This document shows, one piece after another, positions 32,403 through 42,228 of a stretch of 64,000 bases of DNA; the first letter of the stretch is position 1, and each line of letters starts with the position of its first letter. The position numbers and the translations under genes are program-made. The stretch comes from Sarcomyxa edulis (lineage: Eukaryota; Basidiomycota; Agaricomycetes; Agaricales; Mycenaceae): positions 573,001 through 637,000 of the forward strand of contig QUOL01000012.1 of the NCBI GenBank assembly GCA_009761415.1, in the 5' to 3' direction. The notes beneath the pieces are model-generated. The model saw only the letters and a program-made list of their open reading frames with translations, did no database searches and was not told the DNA's origin.

Positions 32403-33268
32403 TCAGATCATCTGAGGGAAAAGGGGTTTTTCCAGATGTATCAATGGCCGACCGAACGTATTGTTGGTGCCGCTCGAATTGCGAACAGGTGCGGGAACCG
32501 CCCCGTGTAACAGTACCTCTTCGTGTCCATCCTTTGTGGGGAACTGGCGCACGTATGGGAGAAAGGGCATTCCGGGATCAATCGTTCCAGGATCGACTTG
32601 ACCGATCGCCTTCGACTTAAGCAAGTCATTTATCTGTCTTTCCTTCATTCCCTCATCGGCACCATACCGTGCGAAAGTATCCGAAAAACTATAACCCTGG
32701 AAGTCGATGGCGGACGATGCGTATCCGGGCTTGAAGTAGGCAGAGATCAGTAAGGCCGATTGGTCATAGACAGCTTTGGGCATACCTGGGCTATAAGATC
32801 GCACTTCAACCCGTTTAACAGAAAGCCGACATTTCTGACATTGACCCCTACATAATCACCTTCGAAGCCGAACTCCCGAATAAAGTATTCGAGCATGGCT
32901 ACCGAGAGAGTCGCCTCGGCAGGAACGTCGACTGTCCGCCAATCCCCCGCCTGGATCGCTTGAGCGATTCGTAACTTCATAGCTTGATGCTGAGCATTGT
33001 CGCTCCTCAGTATCAACAAGGGAAGCGCCTGGATACTGGATCGGCTTACAACATGATTAATCACTTTGGCGATAACGGTTCTTATCCAAAGGCGTTCTTC
33101 AATGGCAATCGCGCTGGTCGCGCGGTCGACGGTCGATAAATGAACAATGCCTAGAAGGTGCCGAATCGAGGCGGACCAAAGGGTGGCCATGTCTTGTGGA
33201 GGAGCGCCCCTGGTGTCACTTGGGTCCTCTGCGAATTTGTTCGCCGATAAGCGAAGTAAAAATGACAT
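32403..33268 (-). CDS. Antisense paralogue G6 of the retroelement cargo family
   Basis: Three exons with agreeing phases: 33050-33268, 32786-32989 and 32403-32729, about 249 residues from ATG 33266-33268 (MSFLLRLSANKF). Exon 1 ends 'RTVIAKVINHV'. Exon 2 opens 'HQAMKLRIAQAIQAGDW', then 'VDVPAEATLSVAMLEYFIR', which carries the family's VPxEA motif right after the shared intron. The 60-nt intron is a multiple of three, so the frame is also open unspliced. The last residues ('EKPLFPQMI') are encoded by sequence of the nested block, so the native C-terminus has probably been cut off. The sixth and most left-hand copy of the array. Function unknown. Confidence 0.6.
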
Positions 33269-33313
33269 CGCGGTACAGGGATTTTTGAATCAAGACCGGG
33301 TTACACTCTCTAT

Positions 33314-34051
33314 TTATTCGAATTCAGTGTCGCTCACGCCTGGGTCGTCCTCGGACGATACTCCGTTCGGGGCCGGCCACATCTCGTAAGAATCCGATTG
33401 ATCGCCCCAGCCGTTCCCCTCGTCACCATTCATTTCGTATCCTCCATCGGTTCCCCAGGCACCGAACCGATCGGCCGCTACATCGTAGTCTGGCGATGCC
33501 TCGCGAGCGAAGCCGTATTGAGGCCAGTCGAAAGGGTCTGTGGCTTGGCTGTAGTTGAGAGCAGCCAATCGGCTAAGCTCAACAAGGATCTCTACCGATC
33601 TCTCCCTCCATGTATCGCTGCCCTCAAAAACGAATTCGGAGCGATCGGCTGCCCTCCATATAAGCCGTAGATCGCTTAGCATCTGACCGGACTCGGATGG
33701 TACCCGGTTCTTGTTTAAATCGGCATCTGAGACACGGTTGCGCGCGTTCCAGAATACAATCTAAAAAACTTGTCTAGGTCAGAAAAGGGCCGATCGAGGG
33801 CCGATCGGCATACGCACCAACAGTTTCATGACCGATCGAATGGAGCTGGCAAAGGATGTGCGATCGACCTCAGAGAGGGACGGGAACTCGCCACTTGGGT
33901 CGAGTACGGGAAAGATTTTGGATGCGACAAGGCCGATAATGGGACGAAGGTACCGACGAAGGAAGCGATCGGCACTCTCATCGTTACTGATCCAATGGAA
34001 GCTGGCGTCCTTGACGAGAACGTCGAGTATGGCTATACTAAGGGGGTCCAT
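33314..34051 (-). CDS. Antisense paralogue G5 of the retroelement cargo family
   Basis: Exons 33818-34051 and 33314-33760, phase 0, about 226 residues from ATG 34049-34051 (MDPLSIAILDVLVKD). The shared arginine segment reads 'FLRRYLRPIIGLVASKIFP'. After the intron comes 'NRVPSESGQMLSDLRLIW', a variant of the (I/V)PxEA motif. The C-terminal third is acidic and Tyr/Asp/Gly-rich, ending VSDTEFE. No transmembrane segment or known domain. Stop at 33314-33316, 46 bp before the start of G6. Confidence 0.62.
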
Positions 34052-34335
34052 GTATGGTCTGCGATATTGACAGCAGTCGGTCGCGATGATATTGCTCTTA
34101 TACTCGACGCCGAACACCTCGAATGGACAAGATCGGCCGATGCTGTGAAAAAAGATTCGAGCCGATCGGCTGTGAAATCGTTTTTATTTCAAGTATATCG
34201 TAGAGCGAGGCTATCGACTCTGCTCGCCCCTCGCCGACATTGTACCGCATGATATGCCGATCGCTGCTCCAGCTAGGACATCGCCCTCGTTTCGTCACCT
34301 AATGCGTTATCTCCACGCTCTTTTGGCTTTCTCTT

Positions 34336-34870
34336 CTACTGGTATCCGGGATAATCGACTTGTCCGTTTCCCCTGGCAACGACATGCCGCGTGTAAAATG
34401 CAAAGCTCGCTGTCATATTCCGAAAAGTTGTAATAACGGTCGAAGATAGGCCGAGGGAATCTGCCTGGGCAATTAACAAGAGATGTGCGCGTGACCCCAT
34501 GTTATGCGCTTCGGTTGGGATGCGCACGGTGTTGCGGAGTCCGCTAGCAACTGTGCGCGATCGGTAATCTAGGATGAGGGCCTGCTGTGCATGAGCGATC
34601 TTCTCGAACGATGGATCGACACTGACCTACCAAGTGCGCGAGGAATCTGATGAAATGTGTACGAGCGACAGATAGTGCGGCTTGCGCGACCATAGCATCT
34701 GAATGAAGGTTGATACTGGCGGTGTTGTATTCGCGCTCTATCAGGTAAAGCATCGGGCGGAGCCGATAATGAAGGAATCCGTGAAATCCCTCAATCGGTA
34801 CGAACGTCGGGATGAAGGAGGACGATGGCAAGGTTAACAGGGCAAATTCTGTCGCATTATTGGACGCCAT
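34336..34870 (-). CDS. Antisense paralogue G4 of the retroelement cargo family
   Basis: Exons 34627-34870 and 34336-34568, phase 1 intron, about 158 residues from ATG 34868-34870 (MASNNATEFALLTLP). Arginine segment 'FLHYRLRPMLYLIEREYN', then 'HFIRFLAHLV' before the intron. After it comes 'NTVRIPTEAHNMGSRAHLL'. One of the shortest members; ends in 'DYPGYQ'. Helical, with no known domain. Confidence 0.62.
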
Positions 34871-34923
34871 TCCTGAACAATGCTGAAGAGTACGTTATTC
34901 TGGCGATCCAACTACAGGTCCTT

Positions 34924-35609
34924 TTATAGTTGCAACTTGTCAATCTCGATCGGCACGCGAAAACATGGATCGGCCGCACCTTCAGTTTGGAACGCGCCGA
35001 TCGGTACGCCATGTATTGCATTATCTAGTGGCCAGCCTCCCTTGTCGTACCCCTTGAAATCTGCAAACGTCTGCTCGGCTATCTTTCTAACCTCGACCTC
35101 GTCCAACATGTCTCTGACTATTTGATAGGCGATAGGTGTCCTAGTGGGAATGCAAGGTTCACCGTTGAGGCCGATCGCTTGAATGAGGCCGAGGATTGCC
35201 CTCAACATATACTGAGCCTCGACGGGAAGGGTCGGCATAGGCTGGCCGTCGCTGCGTTTGTGACGTCTGATCTCTTGGACTGCCGCCTGAAGCCAGAAAA
35301 GTCAAAAGTCGCGCTCGGCTTCCTTGTCCTGATCGCTCGACGCACCAGGATTTCAGTTATTTGCTTAACCATCCACCGGGCGTTGTGGACGCCTTGGTTC
35401 TCCTTCATCTTGTAGAGATCGCTTCTCGTCTCGGGCAAGGGCAGGGGCACGACGGCAGCGATATAGGCTAACAAAGGGCGGACGTGCTCCGCAAGGAAGT
35501 TTCTAAGCTCGTTTTCTGATCCAAGGTTTTGCCGATCGGGTAGAGCAACTTGGACAAATTGCTGTATCTTCAGGTTACCTTCAAAGTTCCACTGCTTTGA
35601 CGATGCCAT
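34924..35609 (-). CDS. Antisense paralogue G3 of the retroelement cargo family
   Basis: Exons 35346-35609 and 34924-35286, phase 0, about 208 residues from ATG 35607-35609 (MASSKQWNFEGNLKI). Arginine segment 'FLAEHVRPLLAYIAAVVP', then 'MVKQITEIL' before the intron. After it 'AAVQEIRRHKRSDGQ' and 'LPVEAQYMLRAILGLIQ', then 'VRKIAEQTFADFKGYDKGG'. Stop at 34924-34926, 54 bp before the start of G4. Confidence 0.62.
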
Positions 35610-35960
35610 TACGAAGGATAGCGGAGATCGTCGTATCTATAGGAGATATACGAAAATTTTTGAAGCACCACCGCATGTTTGGACCTGTGGGGCTTTGTGG
35701 ACGCCACTGCCGCTCGATCGCGTCGCGTGTCCTGGACTGGCTCAGGTAATTATTCCACGATTATTCCAACTGAGAGGTATCTACGAGATCCCGTCACCTG
35801 CCGTTGGGTCGACATCTTTCATCTAATCGTCTACCTCTCCTGCCTGGACTCTCTCTCCTCGACTGTGCGGCCGATCGTCTCTGTTTTTTTTTCGCAACGT
35901 TTTAGTCAAAGGGTCACAGGAGAAAAGCGATCGCTTGCCGGTTCCGGTATTGGTAGAATT

Positions 35961-36510
35961 TCAGCCTTGATCAAAATCAGGATATTGGCCATGGCCGATC
36001 AGTGTCCTGCCCAGTTCCTCTGCTTCAGCTTTCAGCTTCCCCAAGAGGGCTACGTAGAAGTTGTTCGCGTCGTCTTTCCAGTCTTCATAGAAGCCGACTC
36101 TGTCTATGACAATCAGGGCTCGTTCGAGCATGATTGTCGCCTCGGCGGGAATTTGCCGATCGACGGTTCCTGTATCGGATACTGTGTTTTCTCTGTGATC
36201 GATTATCATGGCCTTTACCAGCGGTTAGCTCCCCTGCAGAACGTTTGAAGAGGACTTTTCGACGCACGATGTTGGATAAGAAGAACGCCATGAGATGGCG
36301 TGGAACGCTATACTCCGCGATCGGGTTGAACGACGTGGTCGGCAAGAACATCACCGGGTGCGGTAGGATTCTCTCTATAATACTGAACATTGGTCGAAGG
36401 CGGTGCTCGAAGAATTCAGGAATGGTTTCGCGTGCTGCGACGCTGGCCGATTGGTCGATACGAACGTACAAAGAGAAAAACTCCGTTAGGAGAGAGTGAT
36501 TGGGATTCAT
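35961..36510 (-). CDS. Antisense paralogue G2 of the retroelement cargo family
   Basis: Exons 36219-36510 and 35961-36169, phase 1, about 166 residues from ATG 36508-36510 (MNPNHSLLTEFFSLY). This copy shows the family pattern most clearly. 'FFEHRLRPMFSIIERILP', then 'RHLMAFFLSNIVRRK', then the intron, then 'IPAEATIMLERALIVIDRVG' and a helical tail. A shorter intron using the acceptor at 36180 would also keep the frame. Stop at 35961-35963. Confidence 0.62.
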
Positions 36511-36791
36511 TCTAACGGGGATTTTTCACGGCACGGGAAGGCGCTGTATTCTAGATATCAAGCCATTCCTGGCCGACCTTTATACCAACTACGGATTGGA
36601 AATCCGGCTTTTTCCATGGAATAGTTTTTTTTTGTGCCCCCGATCGGCTACCTCTCCCTTCCAAGAAACCCTCTCCCCGAAGGACCGATTGCAGTAACCC
36701 CTTTTCAGCCGTTCCGTGCGACCACTAGTCGCGGCATTCCGTCTTCGGCACTTGCGATTAGTTGGGCAATCCCTTGAGAAACATTAGTCAT

Positions 36792-37604
36792 TTAAACCGC
36801 GGACCGGCGGTGAGCGTTCCACTCACGAGCTGTCTCTATGTCTGTCTCCCGATTCAGAGATGGCCTGTCAACTGCTTCTTCCCCTTCGCGAATCTCTTCG
36901 CCCATCTCTGTATTGCTGTCAGTGGCGACGGTTCCCTCTTCTTCCCGTCGGCCCGGGAAAGGTAGAGTGCGACGTGCGACCTGCAGATTGGTGTGTAGAA
37001 TTTCGCCAGTAAGGCTAATGCGATTGCCGTATAGTCTTGGTTGAAACTCCTCGATGGCCGCACATAACATGTTCGATGGATCGGCCTCCATGTAGTCCAA
37101 GTTTACTCCCGACCGAGATCGACGCGCATACAGCTCTAGGAACTGCAGATCACTGTATATCCTACTAGCCTCTTCCACTAGGGTATCGTGTGTGAAACCA
37201 ATGACATACACAAATCGGCGAGTCAGGACAACGAGCGCTGTTGCTTCTGTGGGGATTGGCTCCTTGTTATCGCGATACCGATTTTCAATGGTCCAACGCA
37301 GGCGGAGGATAAATGACTACAGTGCAGGGTTAGCTTCGGGTCCTGGTGTTCGACCGACTGTGCTCACTAGGTGATCGCATATAATCCGAACGTGCTTACG
37401 AATAACTTCTAACCCACGCGGCGTAAATTCTTCATGAAGTTCGTTGCCGATCCTGTCCTGGAACAGTGTACAGAAGACGATGTTGACCATGGACCGGAGA
37501 TTAACGCGTAGATACCGACGGAAAGTATTTTTCGATATTTCGGGGTCGATACCCTCCAGGTCGAGTGAGAGGTCAGCAAAAAGCTCTGTAGCGACGGAAT
37601 CCAT
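36792..37604 (-). CDS. Antisense paralogue G1 of the retroelement cargo family
   Basis: Exons 37368-37604 and 36792-37316, phase 0, about 253 residues from ATG 37602-37604 (MDSVATELFADLSLD). Arginine segment 'FRRYLRVNLRSMVNIVF', then 'IRKHVRIICDHL' before the intron. After it 'LRWTIENRYRDNKEPIPTEA' and 'TRRFVYVIGFTHDTLVEEA'. The C-terminus is longer than in the other copies: basic, then acidic. The start is about 155 bp from the 3' LTR, so an antisense LTR promoter could drive the array. Confidence 0.62.
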
Positions 37605-37742
37605 GATGAGCGGCGTCTACTTCGTGATCGGCCTGCCGCTTTTATGCGTACCACAGGACCCTCGGGACCCCGGCGATTGCCCTCTGGTCCTCTGCCTACG
37701 GGTTCCCTGATCTGGTTGATCGACCGAGGACGGTCGATGTTC

Positions 37743-37758
37743 AAAAGTTAGGATGGAG
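37743..37758 (+). other. Weak polypurine tract before the 3' LTR
   Basis: AAAAGTTAGGATGGAG directly precedes the LTR, where plus-strand priming occurs in LTR elements. The two T pairs make it imperfect. Confidence 0.4.
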
Positions 37759-39742
37759 TGTGAGGATGTGAACATCCCTAGCCTGCGACATCCTAGTTCC
37801 TATCCATTTCATGAGTACGAAGACATTTAACCCCATACCGATCTAGGTTTCTCCCCGAAAGACCATCCCTCACCTACCCGCTCAGTACTGCGTTCACGCT
37901 TTGACGACTTTCCTCAGCCATTACCCCTGTATTCCCACAGATGAAGAGTTCAACCAGTCACCAGAAAAAATTAACGACAGTCTAGAAGAAATCACGACTG
38001 AAGTTTCCAATAGACGACTCCACGACTCCTAAAAAGATCCCGTCTGTCATACAGTTACCCATGAACTCCCTGCCAAAACGCATTTTCCTCTGGAAATACC
38101 GATCGCCCAATCCACACACACGCTCCTATCACTCCTTGTACCTTGCGCCCACACGTACCTGGTGGCCTAGCCTATCACTCCTGATACACAATTCACGAAC
38201 TTCCCTATCTATCAGCCGATCGGTCGCCGAAAGGATCCGAGACCTGGCTATCGCTGCCGACAATGTAAGACCAAGGCCTATCCTATGAATTCGAATTGGA
38301 ACGTTGCCGATCAACTTAGTAGGAGGCCAAACGCGATCGCTTTCTGTAGAAGGTTCGGTTACAAAGTCAGCCGACACTTATCTTGGTCTAAGGATTCGAA
38401 CGCGCAACAGACCGATAATATGCACCAACCGATCGGCCGACACTTATCTTGGTCTAAGGATTCGAACGCGCAACCGACCGATAATATGCACCAACCGATC
38501 GGCCGACACTTATCTTGGTATAAGGACTCGAACGTGCGACTGACCGATCCTATGCACTGACCGATCGGCCGACCTAGTCATCCAGCAATTTCAAGTTACG
38601 GATCTTATCCGTGCAGATGACACGCATGTGTAATGCCATTCGACGCGACATGCTGTCCCAGGAGTAGCCGATCGTCGTTTCCATCCAATGATTCGAACCC
38701 GCGACTGACCGATTCTATGTGCTGACCGATCGGCCAACCTAGTCACTCGGCAATTTCAAGTTACGGAACTTATCCATGCAGATGATACCATGGCCGATTG
38801 GCCGATCCAATTAAACGGCCGACCAGTTTATCCCGGCTTAAGATTTCGAGCGCGCGACCGACCGATCCTTTGCACTGGCCGATCGGTTGACCCATTCACC
38901 AAGCGATTCTAAATTATGGATCTATCAAGACAAGATGAAGCATATGTGTAACACTATTCAACGCGACATGCTGTTCCAGGAACGGCCGATTGCCGTCTCT
39001 ACCCAAGGATTATGGCTCGTAGCCGACCGATTCCAAGAATTGGCCGATCGACCGATCCAGTAAAGCGGCTGATTCGGTAGGAAATTCGCCAAAGACCGAC
39101 ATAGCGACAATAAGGGGTTGCCCTTCGACACAACCGATCGCAAACGAAAAGTCTGCATTCGAAATACGCTCTACCAATTTCAACGGACATCTCCCCGGTG
39201 GAACCAATATCCGGTTCGTGCTGCGTGCATCGTTCTTTATCGGAAATAGGCCTCGAGGGGTGGAAAGGCGAACCCCTAATCGCAGGAGGCGATGAATACT
39301 TATACCGGACTTGTAAAATACATTACGGTAGCTACGGGTAGACCCCCCCCCATCTCTGTACGAACAAAATAATCAACAAACCCACTATCTACAAGGAGAA
39401 GTAGCTCACTTCTCACCTTTTAACGAATTGCTCCGACCGATCGCCTTTCTGAAATCACCCAAATCCGAACAAACTATTGCTGCGACCATAAACCGATCGG
39501 CTAAGTCGTTCGCTCCCAGTTCCTTTACCTCTAAATTCGAGAGGGCTTCCTCTCGTCGCGTTATAATTCTCACAGAGGTCATTTAGACCTCTCCATTATA
39601 TTTACTTATAAAATCCTCGAGCATATAGGTATTACCGTCAAGTACAAATCCCCTCAAATAAACGTCACCTAAACCCTTAGTGGACGAACTACTGTTAGGT
39701 TGCAGAAACTATTTCGCACCTAGCGCCGCAGTCCTCATCACA
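37759..39742 (+). repeat. 3' long terminal repeat (1984 bp)
   Basis: Near-identical to 6075-8059 (five substitutions, one C-tract length change). Same TGTGAGGATG start and CCTCATCACA end, followed by the GCGT duplication. Confidence 0.95.
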
Positions 39743-40950
39743 GCGTGCCTATGGTAAGGCTCAGCGTACAAAGAACTACAGAAAACCAGGCGGCGATACA
39801 GGCAAACAGAAAGAAAACTCACCAACAAAAAGTGGGGGGGAAATCGGTGCAAGAAAATGATTTGACCCAGCAGTATTCTTAAGCTATTTCGTTTATCAAA
39901 CACCTTATCCCAATCGAGCGATGATCGGAGAGCGTGCGGAGGGTCCGATCCACAGATGAAGAGATATGAAATGCGACGGAGAGAAATCGGCTGGCGGAGT
40001 TACCTCTTTGAGCTCATAGAATCGTCCACGTGACTGTTCGACGCGACGCGATTGACAGAGGTCTGTTCGCGATAAGACTGGATTTCACGAGAGTGGGTAC
40101 TTATTGAGACAATAGCAGCACACCAGAAGCTGTGTATATATATCCCTGACTATATATCAGGATCTGGGAGAACACGGGAGACGTCACGAATCTACGATCC
40201 CATATCTATACAAAATATTCTTGAGATATGTTCGCGATATATGGATGTACACTTTGCACCGGAAATCCAAACACGAATACTAGGGTCGTAAGTAATGTAT
40301 ACTGCAATCTCCAAATGCTATGTGAGTCCTCAGTTGCCAGGGATAAGTACTGCAATGCATGGCCACGTAGAATGATGCACAGGAAAGGCCTTATGTTCGC
40401 GATATTATCGATTTTTGTATTCGCCGCAGGCAGTCTAGTAGTCAGACTGATTTATTTGCAGTACGAATGTGTAAAAGCAGCCAATGAACATACATCCAGA
40501 TATCCCAAAGGGTTTATTAATAAGGGCTAGGATGTTGCATTTTTGTCGAGGACTCAGATTGAAGCATGCGCACTTACCTGTCCCTTATGCTCTTCTCCGC
40601 CAAAATGTGCTCTTCGGTCAAAACGAGTAAGCTCAACGATTTGAGCATTGACATGGCCATTCGTTATGTAGATTCGTAGACTGTAGAGATGATCAGGAGA
40701 CAGTGTACGACCGCATAGTGGTAGACCAGTGTACAAATGTTCACGAGTTGTTCGCGATATTCATAATTTGTGTGTTTTTAAAAGGAGTCTAAGTGTGTTT
40801 CAAAGTCTGTGGTAAGCTTCCAGGTTGAACTGAAATCCATTTTGAGGCGTCCAACAGACTTTGTCGAGACGTCGAAGAGGACAGAGATCTTGTTCGGGGC
40901 TCAAATTGGATCACGCGCCACACTCGTTACTCACACTCGTCCATGTCAAA
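39743..40950. other. Right flank of the retroelement with a phased 10-11 bp motif
   Basis: Begins with the GCGT duplication (39743-39746). A candidate minus-strand exon at 39823-39877 (GTGAGT donor at 39822, acceptor CTTAAG at 39878) would fit the TET/JBP gene. GTTCGCGATA(T) occurs at 40065, 40230, 40395 and 40750, and twice more in gene B'. Plus ORF 40228-40530 and minus ORF 40554-40736 are unsupported. The latter ends at a good GTAAGT donor, so it could be an upstream exon of a minus-strand gene. Confidence 0.45.
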
Positions 40951-42228
40951 ATGCGCACTCTAGAAGAGAAACAGGAGGCTCGCCGCATTGCTTGCGCAAA
41001 ATACAATGCTAAGTAGGTGCTCGCTGGATATGGTCAAAAGCCTGATGCTCAACTGGTCTTTCGAAGGAACCGAGAACAACTAAATGAACAAGCTCGAGTC
41101 CGCATGGCAAAGTACTCGAGATGTCTATCATCTTTCAAGCTCATTTACAGACCTCATTAGACATCACAAGAAAGCAGCAACACCTCCTGTTGAGGCCAAG
41201 CCTCCTCAAAGACACAAACACAATATTCTCAGGCCTCAGCAAAAACCTAAGCACAAGTCAAGAAGCTCTTCTGTTCGCGATATCTCACCTCCCAGGCACG
41301 CAATCTCTCGCACAACTTGCAAGTCGCGCATAAGGTTGACCGTCCACGTCTCTGCTACAAATGTCTGTTACTGATAGCTACTTCGTAGCGCTGGCGATTC
41401 AAATTCTGAAGATAGCAAGTCAAAGAGCCCTTCAGTTCGCGATATCGTACCTCCCAGTCATACCAGCCCTTGCACACCTTCCAGGAAATCCAATAAGTCC
41501 CATTCACGGCGTGCGTCGACTTCTCTAGATAGCAACAATCTGTCCCCCGCTCAACTTCATGAATCTATATATCTCGAGCGGTGCGTTCGAGAACTTGCAT
41601 GCCATAGGTTTTCTTTATTCATGCCTACTTTTTCAGCGCTGTCCATTCGGACTCTGGCGACTTTGACGAGCTCCAAGCAGACAACAGTGAGGAGATATAT
41701 GCTGTTCCCGTCAGGTATGATTTAGTTCATATTGAACCGGCGTAAACTAAGAGTGTACACATAAATTGTAGTCGACATCGTAAGAGGCTCGCTGATTGGA
41801 GATCATGGTCTCAAGTCCAAGACTACTCGGAGATGGTCGAGCAGACCGGAACAAGCGGCAATGCTCAGCTCACTCGTGAAAGTTATGCCCGTAGCTGCCA
41901 AGACTTGGATCTTGATGAGACTACGGGCGCCGAGATGAGGGTTAAAAATACGAAGCGCGAGGTGAGCCAACTCGAGTTCTATGTCCGCCAGCATCACCAG
42001 CATCACGTACCTGCTTTGGAGGAGATCGGAGTAGATATGAAAGCATACTACGACAGGAGAGAGGAGAGGAGAGCCAACCGTAGAGAATACCAACGCTTGC
42101 GGAAGGTGATGAAGGACGAGGATCGGCAAGCTCGAGAACGTATAGCCGTGTCTGTCGTTGAGGGGGAGGATCTCATGTGTGATGATCTGCGCAAGGACTT
42201 TTCACGCCGTATCAGGGGCCGAGATTGA
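40951..42228 (+). CDS. Gene B': homologue of gene B outside the retroelement
   Basis: ATG 40951 opens 'MRTLEEKQEARRIACAKYNAK'. A phase-2 intron (donor GTAGGT) falls directly before 'NREQLNEQARVRMAK', exactly as in gene B before 'NRETICAAKRMKY'. A second intron (donor GTACTC, acceptor CATTAG) leads into a basic Ser/Pro/Lys region. That region has two copies of an 'S.SVRDI.PP' phrase (41270 and 41430). Later exons read 'RKRLADWRSWSQVQDYSEMV' and the coiled-coil-like 'RREERRANRREYQRLRK', stop at 42226-42228. The middle exons are less certain. Together with C' and A' it forms a second A/B/C set. Function unknown. Confidence 0.6.

Larger units (their letters stand above)
18700..32425. mobile_element. 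Nested block with genes A, B, C and KDZ transposase 2
   Basis: About 13.7 kb of different composition interrupting the LTR element. On the right it ends within the 3' part of the last antisense paralogue, near 32425, where CAGGGTATTTCA-type repeats stop and CCGACCG-type text resumes. It holds genes A (20051-22907), B (23205-23973), C (24476-25213), a full KDZ transposase (26059-29901) and a repeat-rich tail (30440-32425). It may be one KDZ transposon with cargo or several successive insertions. Terminal inverted repeats could not be established by eye. Confidence 0.55.
30440..32425. mobile_element. Repeat-rich tail, possibly a non-autonomous element
   Basis: Both ends carry clusters of CAGGGTATCTCA-like words in opposite orientation (30455-30690 and 32225-32425). 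The outermost text, CTTTTCCCT on the left and AGGGAAAAG on the right, is inverted. Between them are a purine minisatellite and a tRNA-like segment. This fits a non-autonomous element with subterminal repeats, but target duplications were not found. Confidence 0.4.
6075..39742 (+). mobile_element. Giant Ty3/gypsy-type LTR retrotransposon, interrupted by a nested block
   Basis: The unit is bounded by near-identical direct repeats (6075-8059 and 37759-39742) with TGTGA/TCACA ends and a GCGT target duplication. Gag-protease and pol (RT-RNase H-integrase order, hence Ty3/gypsy type) are on the plus strand. Two other gene groups are on the minus strand: 15664-18266 and 32403-37604. Roughly 18.7-32.4 kb is foreign. 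Without it the element would still be about 20 kb, far longer than the usual 5-10 kb. CGATCG/CCGATCGG words are dense on both sides of the foreign block and rare within it, supporting a single original element. LTR divergence of about 0.25% and an open pol frame indicate recent activity. Confidence 0.9.

Noticed and set aside
40228..40530. Plus-strand ORF with one hydrophobic helix
   Set aside because: Isolated, overlaps the phased GTTCGCGATAT motifs, no family recognised.
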